Assembly: GCF_000686725.1 (NCBI RefSeq)
Contig: NZ_JMLK01000016.1
Coordinates: 1-64,000, forward strand
From: Clostridium akagii DSM 12554
GTDB lineage: Bacteria > Bacillota > Clostridia > Clostridiales > Clostridiaceae
DNA: 64,000 nt
Reading direction: 5' to 3'
Below the pieces are notes generated by a model. The model did no database searches. It was given only the letters and a program-made list of their open reading frames with translations, and was not told the DNA's origin. A program made the position numbers and the translations under genes. Of this stretch, positions 54,318 to 62,863 are shown one piece after another (position 1 is the stretch's first letter; each line of letters opens with the position of its first letter).

Positions 54318-54452
54318 TTATTTTTTCTTGTTTTCGGCTTTGAATTTTGCACTTCTGGAGTGATACTTTTCACTAGTAGGATCAGTAGACCATTTTTTAG
54401 GTTCATTCCCCGTATCTTCTCTTTTATGCTTAATATTTGTGTTTTCTTCCAT
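54318..54452 (-). CDS. Tiny basic protein (44 residues), one of a related pair
   Basis: It encodes a very polar, basic peptide beginning MEENTNIKHKRED and ending RSAKFKAENKKK. GAGGTGAT precedes the ATG by a normal distance, and the frame ends just before a hairpin. Composition and layout (charged start, K-H-x-P/D-P centre, S-x-R-S/A near the end) resemble the 46-residue product at 54675-54815 and small Clostridium-specific proteins of unknown function; I recall the name CPC_1213 for such a family but cannot confirm it here. Confidence 0.6.
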   Translation of the reverse strand: MEENTNIKHKREDTGNEPKKWSTDPTSEKYHSRSAKFKAENKKK

Positions 54453-54467
54453 TTAGTAAATCACCTC

Positions 54468-54653
54468 TTAACCAAATAATCCTTTATGCTTATGTTCTAC
54501 TAAGTCAATAGATCCAAGCACAATGTGCGCCAAACCAAATCCTAATATGCCAGCAGATACTGCTGGTGACATTTTCCTTGCAATTAATGTTGCTCCTGCA
54601 GCTGTAACTATTGTACCAAGTGCCGTTGGAACTAAACCTTCTTTAATCATCAT
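54468..54653 (-). CDS. Small hydrophobic protein (61 residues)
   Basis: Two hydrophobic stretches rich in Ala and Gly (about 9-27 and 31-52) and a charged end EHKHKGLFG suggest a small membrane protein with two short spans. AAAGGAG lies seven to ten bases before ATG ATG at 54653/54650. It lies between the two tiny basic-protein genes in the same direction, 15 bases from each, so the three form an operon. Function unknown. Confidence 0.65.
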   Translation of the reverse strand: MMIKEGLVPTALGTIVTAAGATLIARKMSPAVSAGILGFGLAHIVLGSIDLVEHKHKGLFG

Positions 54654-54674
54654 AAAAAAACTCCTTTCAAAATT

Positions 54675-54815
54675 TTATCGAGATTTTTTTTCATTATCTT
54701 TTGCTCCAAAAATGGCTCTAGTGCTTTCATCTTGAGGACTATGTTTAATATTTTTCTTTGTAAATTTGCCATCTTCGCCTTTATTATTATTAGTATTAGT
54801 TAGTTTATTATTCAT
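54675..54815 (-). CDS. Tiny basic protein (46 residues), paralogue-like to 54318-54452
   Basis: The frame starts at ATG 54815, preceded by AAAGGGGA, and ends at TAA 54675-54677. The product is Asn/Lys-rich at the start and contains GKFTKKNIKHSPQDESTR and GAKDN. It is the first gene of the three-gene tiny-protein operon. Position near the spore protein gene is suggestive of a sporulation link, but no promoter evidence was found. Confidence 0.6.
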   Translation of the reverse strand: MNNKLTNTNNNKGEDGKFTKKNIKHSPQDESTRAIFGAKDNEKKSR

Positions 54816-54905
54816 ATCAATTCCCCTTTCCAAAATATTTTCCCCAATTTTAATTAATAATTACTATGTTTTTTATTCAAATTATGGCTTAATAAGGTTT
54901 ATGAA

Positions 54906-54947
54906 AAACGTCCCAAACATAGATTTTATTCCATGTTCAGGACGTTT
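54906..54947 (-). terminator. Terminator after the HNH-like gene
   Basis: Arms AAACGTCC...AACAT / ATGTT...GGACGTTT with one internal mismatch region, 19 bases after the stop at 54966; followed on the minus strand by TTCATAAACC, so the U tract is poor. Confidence 0.5.
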
Positions 54948-54965
54948 AAATAAGAAAATTTAGTT

Positions 54966-55424
54966 TTACGCTAGTTTATTTTTTTCATAGAATTTATATA
55001 CAGGATTTTCAATAAAATCGTCTACGATATTCCAAGATTCATCATAATCTTTATCAATCATAAATTCATAGTATAGCTTGCCACCCATAAGTCTTTTGAT
55101 TATATCTTCTTTTTTATAACCTTCTTTGTATAGCTTGAATTTTTTGCATATAGTTCTAGCTTGAGATGGGTTTAAAAGTAAAAGCTTAATTAATTCATCC
55201 ATAAAATAATATTTTTTCACTAAAATTTTGAATATCTCTTTTTGAAATTTTAGTTTATATGCTATATTTACCTTCATATCTCTGTGTGGACTATGCTTGC
55301 CTCTATGATGCTCAGCACAAAGATATACATAATTTAAGCAAAAATCAAGACCACCATCTCTTTTAAATATTATATGATGTTTTTCTCCTACTTTTCCACA
55401 AACTATACATTTTTCTTCCTGCAA
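54966..55424 (-). CDS. HNH-like zinc-binding protein
   Basis: A 152-residue protein. The N-terminal 45 residues hold C-x2-C (CIVCG, 5-9), HH (16-17), then C-x2-HH-x-G-x-H (LCAEHHRGKHSP, near 35-46), the metal and catalytic arrangement of HNH endonuclease-type folds. The remaining ~100 residues are helical and Lys-rich with no known domain. It starts with TTG; GGGAGGAGTG lies seven bases upstream. Stand-alone proteins like this occur in many clostridial chromosomes, and a nuclease activity is only inferred. Confidence 0.7.
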   Translation of the reverse strand: MQEEKCIVCGKVGEKHHIIFKRDGGLDFCLNYVYLCAEHHRGKHSPHRDMKVNIAYKLKFQKEIFKILVKKYYFMDELIKLLLLNPSQARTICKKFKLYKEGYKKEDIIKRLMGGKLYYEFMIDKDYDESWNIVDDFIENPVYKFYEKNKLA

Positions 55425-55563
55425 AAACTAACACTCCTCCCAAAGTTATTTATATTAATAATATTTGCTTTTTTACTTGTATTCTTACTATATATTATGC
55501 CAATATATTTTGTGTGACTCACTTATATATTTAAATATTCGCCTGAAAATTGTATACTTTTTT

Positions 55564-56829
55564 CTAAATTATCCTCCTGATTATGGGTACTATAAAAGGA
55601 TCATAAAGTACTTTTAAAAATATAAATAGAATTCCACCTATTAGACCTCCAACTACAGATCCATTAATTCTTATCCATTGAAGGTCTTCCCCAAATTTGT
55701 CCTCTACAAATGCATTGAGTTTTTTATCATCATACTCATTTAAGGTTTCACTTACTAATGAACCAATGAATCTAAAATTTCTTTCTGTAAACTTTATCAA
55801 TGCATATTTTATAACATTATCTAAGCCTAAATTAAATTCATGATTTTTTGAAATTTTATGAAAATAAATCTGTATGTTTTTAACTATAAATTTTGTTAAA
55901 AGTGATGATTTATTATCACTTTTAGTGATTTTGTCTACAATCTTATTTATATCAATTGAATCTATAAATTTTTCTTTAGTAAATTCTATTTTTTCTCTAT
56001 GCTGCTCTATGCTAAGAAACATTTGGAAAATCTCTTTTTTTATGATTTCTCTAAAGCTATTATCACTATTATTCATTTTAAAAAGTTCATCTATTATCCC
56101 TTGCTTGAAATTTGTAGCAGCATTTCTTAAATTCACATTATCTGTTTTTTCTAAAAAATCAAAACTTAATTTTGATAAAAAGTTATCACATTTTTCTTCT
56201 TTTAAATCCATAAGTACCTTATAAACTAATGCTTCGAATTTTTCATTTCTACATAATATTATAATCTGCTGAATAATATTATCAATTATTTTCTCATCAT
56301 ATCCTGAGCTATATACTTTCTTAGAAAATAAGTTAAGAAGATTTGTGAGACTATACGATTTTAGCTGCTCATTTTTTATTTTTTCACTTATTTCCACTAG
56401 TTTATCTTTTCCACCACTAGAGAAATATTCATTTAAATATTTTTCCAAATAGTTTAACATTGTCGTTTCATTTTCTTCTAATATGCCTAAGACTACTTTT
56501 GATAAATCAAGTTGAGAAATTTTTTCTTCTATAATCTCTTTAGTAAGAAGTTGATTTTCTACTGCCGAAGTTATACCCTGTATTATTTTCTCCCTATTTC
56601 TAGGTATAATTGCAGTATGAAACGATATACCTAACGGTTTTCTAAATATAGCAGTGATTGCAAACCAATCCGCAGCGCCACCTACCAGTGAAGCCTCAGA
56701 CACCATAAATAGGAAGTTTATTAGAATTAAATCTCCATAAATATATTTTAAAATTGAAATCACTATAAATGTTATAAACACAAATAGTAATGTAATATTT
56801 GCTTTATTTTTATAATTCATAAAAACCAT
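55564..56829 (-). CDS. DUF445 family membrane protein (second of pair)
   Basis: A 421-residue protein. Hydrophobic segments at the N-terminus (about 12-50) surround the family motif GGAADWFAITAIFRKPLG (near 48-65). A long helical middle part follows, then the C-terminal motif QWIRINGSVVGGLIGGILF with a final span. It is a YheB/YjiN-like (DUF445) protein, thought to be anchored at both ends in the envelope; function unknown. The upstream paralogue ends one base before this ATG. An alternative start at 56820 has AGGATGG upstream. Confidence 0.85.
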   Translation of the reverse strand: MVFMNYKNKANITLLFVFITFIVISILKYIYGDLILINFLFMVSEASLVGGAADWFAITAIFRKPLGISFHTAIIPRNREKIIQGITSAVENQLLTKEIIEEKISQLDLSKVVLGILEENETTMLNYLEKYLNEYFSSGGKDKLVEISEKIKNEQLKSYSLTNLLNLFSKKVYSSGYDEKIIDNIIQQIIILCRNEKFEALVYKVLMDLKEEKCDNFLSKLSFDFLEKTDNVNLRNAATNFKQGIIDELFKMNNSDNSFREIIKKEIFQMFLSIEQHREKIEFTKEKFIDSIDINKIVDKITKSDNKSSLLTKFIVKNIQIYFHKISKNHEFNLGLDNVIKYALIKFTERNFRFIGSLVSETLNEYDDKKLNAFVEDKFGEDLQWIRINGSVVGGLIGGILFIFLKVLYDPFIVPIIRRII

Positions 56830-56830
56830 C

Positions 56831-58093
56831 CTATCTTATCCAAAATGTTAATAAGTAAGTAATTATACCAACTACCCCACCAACAACAGAACCGTTTATT
56901 CTTATAATCTGTAAATCATCTTCCACCTTTTCTTTAAGCAGATTTGTTATTTCATCATTATTGTACTTATCTAAATTTTTCTTAACAAGTTTTCCTATCT
57001 CTCCATGCTTTTCGTCAATTGCCTTGAATATGAGCTCCTTGATGGTTTCATCCATCTTTTGCATTTTTTCTTCTTCCCTTAGTAAATTATATAATATTTT
57101 ACGTTTTTCAAATTTAAGATTTTTGAAAAGTTCATAAGGTCTATTAACATTATTTTCAATATAATTCACCGTAATATCTTTTATACTTTCCTTTAATCCA
57201 TGATTTTCCAGTAACCATTTATTTTTAAAATCTTGTATTTTATTAATTAAAACTTGATCATATTTTAATTTTTTAATATACTGATTCATGATATTTTTAA
57301 TAGCTATTCTGTTCTTGTCATCTTTAATTAACATATGATTTAAAAGAATTATTAATTTATCCTGTATTATCTTTGCGGCTTTATCACTGGATATACCTAG
57401 TACATTTCCCAAAAGAAATTTATTTACTAGTTTTCTTCCTGTGCTGTTTTTTTCATAACTCTTCATGGAATCATGGTAAATCTTTTGCACTAAGTTAAAG
57501 CTATCTTCGCTCTGAACATTTTTTAGTATCACTGGTATGATTTTGTCTATAGCTTTATCTTGGTATCCATTAACTAGTGTCCACTGTAAACCTTCATATA
57601 AAAAATCATTTAGGTTAATTTCGTGCAATACACCTAATATAACTTCATATGAAAGCGTTCCTATTTTCTCCTTCTCCACCAAAGCCATGCTAGTAAATTC
57701 ATCTATTACTTTGTCTAAAAGCTTATCACCGATTTTTGATTTAAGGAAAATAATTAAGACCACAGATAATTTATAACTTGCAAATTTAGCTTTTAGCTTA
57801 TCTTTATTCAGCAAGTCATTCTCAACAGCATCTACCATTGTATCTATAATTCTATCTCTGTTTCTATTTATAATATTCGTTCGAAAAATTACACTTGGCC
57901 AGTTTATATTCATCGGCTTTTTAAATATAGCTGTAATTCCAAACCAATCAGCAAGACCTCCAATTAGAGCTGCAGCACTACAACCTGAAATTAATCCACC
58001 GATAAAATTATCCTTAAAAGCATAGGAAAATAAAAATACTATAGCAAAAATTAACAAGATAATATTTGCCATTCTTCTATTAGTTCTTTTCAA
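56831..58093 (-). CDS. DUF445 family membrane protein (first of pair)
   Basis: A 420-residue paralogue of the previous gene. It has N-terminal spans with GGLADWFGITAIFKKPMN near 42-60, a helical middle, and the end motif IIRINGSVVGGVVGIITYLL. It starts with TTG; GTGGTGA lies six bases upstream. The overlap-like junction with 55564-56829 shows an operon of two tandem copies. Sequence identity between the copies is concentrated in the two end motifs, so the duplication is old. Confidence 0.87.
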   Translation of the reverse strand: MKRTNRRMANIILLIFAIVFLFSYAFKDNFIGGLISGCSAAALIGGLADWFGITAIFKKPMNINWPSVIFRTNIINRNRDRIIDTMVDAVENDLLNKDKLKAKFASYKLSVVLIIFLKSKIGDKLLDKVIDEFTSMALVEKEKIGTLSYEVILGVLHEINLNDFLYEGLQWTLVNGYQDKAIDKIIPVILKNVQSEDSFNLVQKIYHDSMKSYEKNSTGRKLVNKFLLGNVLGISSDKAAKIIQDKLIILLNHMLIKDDKNRIAIKNIMNQYIKKLKYDQVLINKIQDFKNKWLLENHGLKESIKDITVNYIENNVNRPYELFKNLKFEKRKILYNLLREEEKMQKMDETIKELIFKAIDEKHGEIGKLVKKNLDKYNNDEITNLLKEKVEDDLQIIRINGSVVGGVVGIITYLLTFWIR

Positions 58094-58304
58094 TATTAAT
58101 CACCACGTTTTATTTATTATACACTGCTATTTTTCCCATTATATTATTAAATAAATCACTTATATATCTATTAGTTTATCACAGCTACATATATAAAACT
58201 ATATTTTAAGTATTTTCTATAAAATTGTTTACAATTTATCAATAGTGAGCATAGTATAATATAGTAATTTTTTGTAATTTATTAATTTAATCCAGGAGAT
58301 AGAT

Positions 58305-59168
58305 ATGAAAAAACAGCAAGCAGCACTTCTGTCTATAATTTCAAACTCAATTTTAATATTATTTAAGTTATTTACTGGCATTTGCATTAATTCTGTAAGT
58401 GTAATATCTGAGGGGATACACTCTTCAATTGACTTAATAGCCAGTGTTATTTCCTTTCTTTCAATAAAAAAATCTAATAAAAAGGAAGATGCTGAGCATC
58501 CTTTTGGGCACGGAAAATATGAAAATGTATCTGGCTTTTTTGAAGCCATACTTATTTTAGTTACTGGAGTCATAATTATGTATGAAGCTTTTAGTAATCT
58601 TATTTTGCAGCACAATATTAAATATTTATATTCAGGTATGCTAGTAATGGCTTTATCCTGTTTTTTAAACTTTATGGTATCTATAAATATACTGCGTACT
58701 TCAATAAAAACAAAGTCAATATCATTAAAAGCAGATGGTCTGCATTTACTTACAGATTCTGCTACTTCTTTGGGTGTACTAATAGGTTTAGCACTTGTAA
58801 AGATTACAAGTCTTTCATTTTTTGATTCCCTATCCGCCATTTTTGTAGCACTACTTATTATTAGAACTTCAGTTACTCTTATAAAAAATTCAGTGAAAGA
58901 TCTTGTTGATAGTAGCCTTTCACGAATAGATCTGGAAAAAATCATAGATATTTTAAAAAATCATCCCGAAATAAAGTCCTTTCATAAACTTAGAACAAGA
59001 AAAAGTGGTGAAACCTGTGAGATTAATATACATCTATTATTCGATTCTAATAAATCATTAATAGAAGTTCATGATGTATGCACTTGCGTGGAGGTTGAAA
59101 TTAATAAACTTTTCAGTAATTCTAATACATTGATTCATGCTGAACCTTTCATTAATAACAAAATGTAA
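58305..59168 (+). CDS. Cation diffusion facilitator family metal exporter
   Basis: A 287-residue transporter with six spans in the first ~205 residues and a cytoplasmic domain (about 210-287). Metal-site motifs are SEGIHSSIDLIAS (near 36-48; Glu in place of the usual first Asp), HPFGHGKYE (near 66-74) and KADGLHLLTDS (near 145-155, the His/Asp pair). The family exports Zn, Fe, Mn or Co by proton exchange; the metal cannot be told. CAGGAGAT precedes the ATG. It is transcribed away from the DUF445 pair. Confidence 0.92.
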   Translation: MKKQQAALLSIISNSILILFKLFTGICINSVSVISEGIHSSIDLIASVISFLSIKKSNKKEDAEHPFGHGKYENVSGFFEAILILVTGVIIMYEAFSNLILQHNIKYLYSGMLVMALSCFLNFMVSINILRTSIKTKSISLKADGLHLLTDSATSLGVLIGLALVKITSLSFFDSLSAIFVALLIIRTSVTLIKNSVKDLVDSSLSRIDLEKIIDILKNHPEIKSFHKLRTRKSGETCEINIHLLFDSNKSLIEVHDVCTCVEVEINKLFSNSNTLIHAEPFINNKM

Positions 59169-59185
59169 AAGATCCAAACTAAAAC

Positions 59186-59214
59186 TTGCATGATAAGTTT
59201 TATTGTATTATAAT
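59186..59214 (+). promoter_or_regulatory. Sigma-A promoter of the thiamine uptake operon
   Basis: TTGCAT (59186-59191) and TATAAT (59209-59214) are separated by 17 bases. Transcription would start near 59221, just before the riboswitch. Confidence 0.6.
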
Positions 59215-59240
59215 TTTATTATACAAAATAATAACAAATT

Positions 59241-59322
59241 AGCTAGGGGTGCCTTAAGGCTGAGAGATGTTTTTGCATTAACCCTTTAACCTGATCTAGA
59301 TAATTCTAGCGTAGGGAAGCAG
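59241..59322 (+). ncRNA. TPP riboswitch (THI element)
   Basis: It contains the conserved THI-box blocks in order: AGGGGTGCC, GGCTGAGAG, ACCCTTTAACCTGATC and GATAATTCTAGCGTAGGGAA. It binds thiamine pyrophosphate. The terminator at 59335-59359 follows and thiT starts at 59426, so high TPP is expected to stop transcription. AGCAG at its 3' end can pair with CTGCT at 59332-59336, overlapping the first base pairs of the terminator, a possible alternative fold. Confidence 0.95.
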
Positions 59323-59334
59323 TTTATATATCTG

Positions 59335-59359
59335 CTGTAATTACAAATTACAGTTTTTT
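59335..59359 (+). terminator. Riboswitch-controlled terminator
   Basis: CTGTAATT-ACA-AATTACAG followed by six T, 12 bases past the TPP riboswitch and 66 bases before the thiT ATG. Confidence 0.75.
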
Positions 59360-59425
59360 ATTTTAAATAAAGCTTTCTCATTGATCCTTTAGGTCTCCTA
59401 GTTAAAATACAGGAGGTCTTTTTAT

Positions 59426-60085
59426 ATGTTTTCTTTTATTAAAAACCTAGTTCCATCATTTTTAACAAATGTAACTGAAATATCACATCATCCATCATCC
59501 GTTATAACTTTAGTAGGTTTATTACTTCTTGTTTTGGGATTTGTGAAAATTAGAAAGGTTAAACTAAATACTAAAATGATAACTCAGATTGGTATCGCTT
59601 TGGCGCTTTCTGCTGTGCTTCAAATATTTAGGATATACCATTTTCCCCAAGGTGGCGGTGTAACCTTTGGAAGTCTTGTACCAATACTTTTAATAGCCTT
59701 TATTTATGGACCAGAAGTTGGAATACTGGCTGGATTTTTACACGGAATGTTAACCTTAATAATAGATCCATATATACTTTATCCAACACAGCTTTTATTT
59801 GATTATCCTCTTCCTTCTATGGCACTAGGCCTTGCTGGATACTTTAGAAATCAAAAAATACTAGGAAGCGTAGTAGCATTATTTGTTAAATTTATATGTC
59901 ATTTTATATCTGGAGTTTTGTTTTTTGGGAGTTTTGCTCCAAAAGGAACTTCACCTATAATTTATTCTCTTTCAGTAAATGGTTCACTTATGCTTGCAGA
60001 AGGTGCTATATGTGTTATTATAATTGGTCTACTACCAATGAAGATACTTTCAAAGGCACTCACCGGCGAAAGAGCTCTAACATAA
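59426..60085 (+). CDS. thiT: Energy-coupled thiamine transporter S component ThiT
   Basis: A 219-residue membrane protein with about seven hydrophobic segments. The family region QIFRIYHFPQGGGVTFGSLVP (split over residues 69-90) holds the thiamine-binding motif, and a conserved FAPKGTSPIIYS-VNGSLMLAEG loop is near 170-195. It is the substrate-binding subunit of an ECF transporter and uses the shared EcfAA'T module encoded elsewhere. It is longer than usual by an N-terminal extra span (about 25-42). CAGGAGG precedes the ATG. The TPP riboswitch upstream agrees with the assignment. Confidence 0.93.
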   Translation: MFSFIKNLVPSFLTNVTEISHHPSSVITLVGLLLLVLGFVKIRKVKLNTKMITQIGIALALSAVLQIFRIYHFPQGGGVTFGSLVPILLIAFIYGPEVGILAGFLHGMLTLIIDPYILYPTQLLFDYPLPSMALGLAGYFRNQKILGSVVALFVKFICHFISGVLFFGSFAPKGTSPIIYSLSVNGSLMLAEGAICVIIIGLLPMKILSKALTGERALT

Positions 60086-60145
60086 TTAGTTGTCAATTAG
60101 CAGTGATTTTTATATGATAATTTGCTTACAGAGGAGATGTTACAA

Positions 60146-60454
60146 ATGGTAATTGCAGACATAGCTGTTATGCCTTTAGTTCCAGCAGTTTCTGAAGAAG
60201 AACTGTATAAACAAGTTGATGCAGCAATAGATTATATTAAAGATAGTGGCTTAAAATACGAAATTGGTGCTATGAGCACTACTGTTGAAGGTGAATATGA
60301 TGAAGTATTTGATTTAATAAAAAAAGTACACAGAATACCCTTTGAACTTGGTAGCGAAAGAGTTATTACTATCGTAAGAATAGATGAGAAAAAAGGTGGC
60401 TTAACCATTGATGGAAAACTGAAAAACCACCCGGCTGGCAGAAAGTCACTTTAG
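60146..60454 (+). CDS. MTH1187-family thiamine-binding protein
   Basis: A 102-residue protein of the MTH1187/YkoF-like fold: ADIAVMPLVPAV at the start, GLKYEIGAMSTTVEGEYDEVF (in two parts, 34-54) and VITIVRIDEKKGG. Proteins of this group bind thiamine in the cytoplasm. It follows thiT by 60 bases in the same direction and is under the same riboswitch. The start is ATG at 60146, where AGAGGAG lies nine bases upstream; a longer in-frame start at 60122 lacks one. Confidence 0.88.
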   Translation: MVIADIAVMPLVPAVSEEELYKQVDAAIDYIKDSGLKYEIGAMSTTVEGEYDEVFDLIKKVHRIPFELGSERVITIVRIDEKKGGLTIDGKLKNHPAGRKSL

Positions 60455-60471
60455 TAATATAAGGCATCTTT

Positions 60472-60523
60472 AAAAATAGCTTTCTATTAGAATTAATATT
60501 TCTAATAGAAAGCTATTTTTTTT
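60472..60523. terminator. Terminator of the thiamine operon
   Basis: Long stem of about 20 bp (core ATAGCTTTCTATTAGAA) with A run on the left and eight T on the right, between convergent genes ending at 60454 and 60534. Its left flank AAGGCATCTTTAAAAATA recalls the ends of the repeat element at 30958-31117. Confidence 0.85.
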
Positions 60524-60533
60524 ACTTTTATCT

Positions 60534-61292
60534 TTATTGCACCCTAATTATGTCTTTAATAACTTCTCCACCGATTATCATCCCCGCAACTGGTGGAACA
60601 AAGGAAATACTTCCTGGAATTTGCCTTTTAGCAAGGCACTTCTTACTTCCTCCAGTACAGACGCAGCCTTCTTTACATGTAATAACCTCATCAGATTTTG
60701 GTTTTAAAGGCATTTCTTCGGAATAAAGCACTTTTAGAGACTCTACCCCTCTCTTTCTAAGTTCATGTCTCATGACTTTTGACAATGGACAAACTTTTGT
60801 CTTGTAAATATCTGAAATCTTAAATTGTGTTGGGTCAAGTTTATTACCTGTTCCCATACAACTAATAATTTTAACTTTATGATCTCTGCACCACATTATT
60901 AATGCTAATTTTGAAGTTACAGTATCAATAGCATCCACAACGTAATCTGCATCTTCCCCAATTATTTCATCTATATTATCCTCTTTTACATAAGTCTGAT
61001 GAAGTATAACTTCACACTTAGGATTAATGCTTAAAATTCTTTCCTTCATAACTTGAACTTTTGGTTTACTTATAGTGCCAAAAGTTGCATGAATCTGCCT
61101 ATTCAAATTTGTAAGGCAAATTGTATCATCATCTACAAGAACTATTTTCCCAACTCCGCTTCGTACTAAGGCTTCTACGGTATAACTACCTACACCACCT
61201 ATACCAAAGACTACTACTTTACTGCTTTTCAATTTCTCTAATGCTTCTTTACCTATAAGAAGCTCCGTTCTTGATAATGAATGTTGCGGCAT
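60534..61292 (-). CDS. tcdA: tRNA threonylcarbamoyladenosine dehydratase
   Basis: A 252-residue E1-like enzyme that uses ATP to cyclise t6A37 of ANN-decoding tRNAs to ct6A. It has the nucleotide motif GIGGVGSYTVEALVRSG (near 31-47), VDDDTICLTNLNRQ (near 53-66, with the Asp, Asn and Arg of E1 proteins), a DAIDTVTSKL helix, and GIG-type C-terminal glycine loop. A cysteine cluster C-x3-C-x-C and a later C (KEGCVCTGG...KKCLAK, near 205-222) is present, as in many Firmicute members, and may bind metal. GAGGAGAT precedes the ATG. Confidence 0.92.
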   Translation of the reverse strand: MPQHSLSRTELLIGKEALEKLKSSKVVVFGIGGVGSYTVEALVRSGVGKIVLVDDDTICLTNLNRQIHATFGTISKPKVQVMKERILSINPKCEVILHQTYVKEDNIDEIIGEDADYVVDAIDTVTSKLALIMWCRDHKVKIISCMGTGNKLDPTQFKISDIYKTKVCPLSKVMRHELRKRGVESLKVLYSEEMPLKPKSDEVITCKEGCVCTGGSKKCLAKRQIPGSISFVPPVAGMIIGGEVIKDIIRVQ

Positions 61293-61320
61293 TATTACAT
61301 CTCCTCGTGAATTTATCTTA

Positions 61321-61364
61321 TAGCATATTCAAAAAAATAACAAGCCAGTATGCTATTTTTTTCT
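61321..61364. repeat. Half copy of the 160-bp repeat family / hairpin
   Basis: The sequence [A/G]GCAT-x-TTCAAAAAAATAAC, then AAG-C-CAGTATGCTA matches the right terminal region of the element at 30958-31117 read on the other strand (about 30 of 34 bases). Short arms TAGCATA / TATGCTA make a hairpin followed by seven T on the plus strand. It sits in the 208-base gap between the divergent tcdA and lipoprotein genes, where nothing else was seen. Confidence 0.5.
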
Positions 61365-61500
61365 TTCAAATGACTAATAATATTATATTATAACATAACT
61401 GTATTTACTAAACCAACCCTATCTATGTTATATAAATTTGTACTAAAAGTTACTTACATATCATATCATATTTTAAGACACTGATGAAGGGATGATATAA

Positions 61501-61968
61501 GTGAAAAAGAAACTGTACATATTTATTTTATTATTTTTTTGCATAAGCCTAACTTCTTGTTCAAATCTCCCCACCTTTCAGCAAAAAAAGCCGAATAATT
61601 TTTATTATACTGAATTATTGTGCGGAGACTTAAAACTAAATAATGATTATAAAATATTATTGCTAGACACTAATTTCTATAAAAAAGTTACTCTAGATAA
61701 AGCTGAATGTAATCTTATAAAAAATTCTACACTAACTCTTCGTAGTGTGGATTTTATTAATAAACCAAACGATCTAACAATGAAGGCACCATACAAGTTA
61801 TATTTTATTTTTAAAAATACAAGTTATGTGGCTGAGGTTTATAATGAAAAATATTTATCAATCTATCCCTGGGATGGAGACTATCCTAGAGATTATATTA
61901 ATATGGACAGTCTTCCAGTTTCCTATAATCTATTTCAATTTTGTAAAAATATAATACCAAGAGATTAG
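61501..61968 (+). CDS. Small lipoprotein, function unknown
   Basis: A 155-residue protein with a lipoprotein signal peptide (hydrophobic core 5-16; lipobox LTSC with Cys20). The mature part has no family I recognise; it is rich in Tyr, Asn and Lys and has a central VDFINKPNDLTMKAPYKLYF segment (two short stretches). It starts with GTG; AAGGGATG lies six bases upstream. Transcribed alone. Confidence 0.8.
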   Translation: MKKKLYIFILLFFCISLTSCSNLPTFQQKKPNNFYYTELLCGDLKLNNDYKILLLDTNFYKKVTLDKAECNLIKNSTLTLRSVDFINKPNDLTMKAPYKLYFIFKNTSYVAEVYNEKYLSIYPWDGDYPRDYINMDSLPVSYNLFQFCKNIIPRD

Positions 61969-62008
61969 TAATAATTGACATCTAAAAAAAATAGATTTAG
62001 TATAATTA

Positions 62009-62863
62009 TTATTTTGAAATAATATCATATACCTTAACATCATCTTGTTCATTTTTAATTAAATTTTCCTTTAGATTTATTATCCTCTCCCTTAGTACTG
62101 GGTGAAGTTTGTATGGTGCTAAATCGCATAATGGCTGAAGTACAAATAGCCTTTCATGCATTCTAGGATGAGGAACTATTAAATTTTCCTGAGACACGAT
62201 TTCATCATCAAATAATAATACATCCAAATCTATTGTCCTTGGTCCCCATTTTATAGTTCTTTCCCTTTTGAGTTGTCCTTCAATTCCTAATAGTTCTACT
62301 AACAATTCTTCTGGTTTAAATAGTGTTTTTATTTCTATCACACAATTCAAAAAATCTTCTTGTTCTATATATCCTACAGGTTTAGTCTCATAAAGCTTAG
62401 AAACTTTAGGAACAGTAGATGTGGCTATACCTATTTTTTCTATAGCACTATGTATATTTTCTTCTCTGCTACCCATATTGGATCCAATCCCAACGTATGC
62501 CAAATGCCAAAATCTGCTTATCTCCACACCTGCAAAATCTAGAGGTTTACCAATTGGTGCCCATGGTTTTTTAATATTCACCTTAACTCCCTGTACTAAA
62601 TTAAAACTACTAAGAATAAATTTTGCAATACTTTCAGCAACTGCCTCAATAAGGTCAAATTTATTTTCCCTGAATTTTTCTTCCACCTTTTCGCATATTT
62701 CTGCATAATTTACCGTATGTTTAAGATTGTCTGATTTACCAGGAACACTTAAATCCATGTAAAGCTCAAGTGAAATTAAAAATCTCTGACCCATTTTTTT
62801 TTCTTCTTTATTAACGCCGTGATACCCATAGACCTGCAAGTCTTTAATAAATATTTTATCCAT
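62009..62863 (-). CDS. folB/folK: Bifunctional dihydroneopterin aldolase / HPPK (FolB-FolK fusion)
   Basis: A 284-residue fusion. Residues 1-118 are dihydroneopterin aldolase (KDLQVYGYHGVNKEEK, ISLELYMDLS, VNYAEICEKV; catalytic Lys in VNIKKPWAP). Residues about 122-284 are 6-hydroxymethyl-dihydropterin pyrophosphokinase (YVGIGSNMGSREENI, ETKPVGYIEQEDFLNCV, RTIKWGPRTIDLDVLLFDD, VPHPRMHERLFVLQPL). The two catalyse consecutive steps before dihydropteroate synthase. The ATG overlaps the stop of folP by one base (TAATG), so translation is coupled. Confidence 0.96.
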   Translation of the reverse strand: MDKIFIKDLQVYGYHGVNKEEKKMGQRFLISLELYMDLSVPGKSDNLKHTVNYAEICEKVEEKFRENKFDLIEAVAESIAKFILSSFNLVQGVKVNIKKPWAPIGKPLDFAGVEISRFWHLAYVGIGSNMGSREENIHSAIEKIGIATSTVPKVSKLYETKPVGYIEQEDFLNCVIEIKTLFKPEELLVELLGIEGQLKRERTIKWGPRTIDLDVLLFDDEIVSQENLIVPHPRMHERLFVLQPLCDLAPYKLHPVLRERIINLKENLIKNEQDDVKVYDIISK

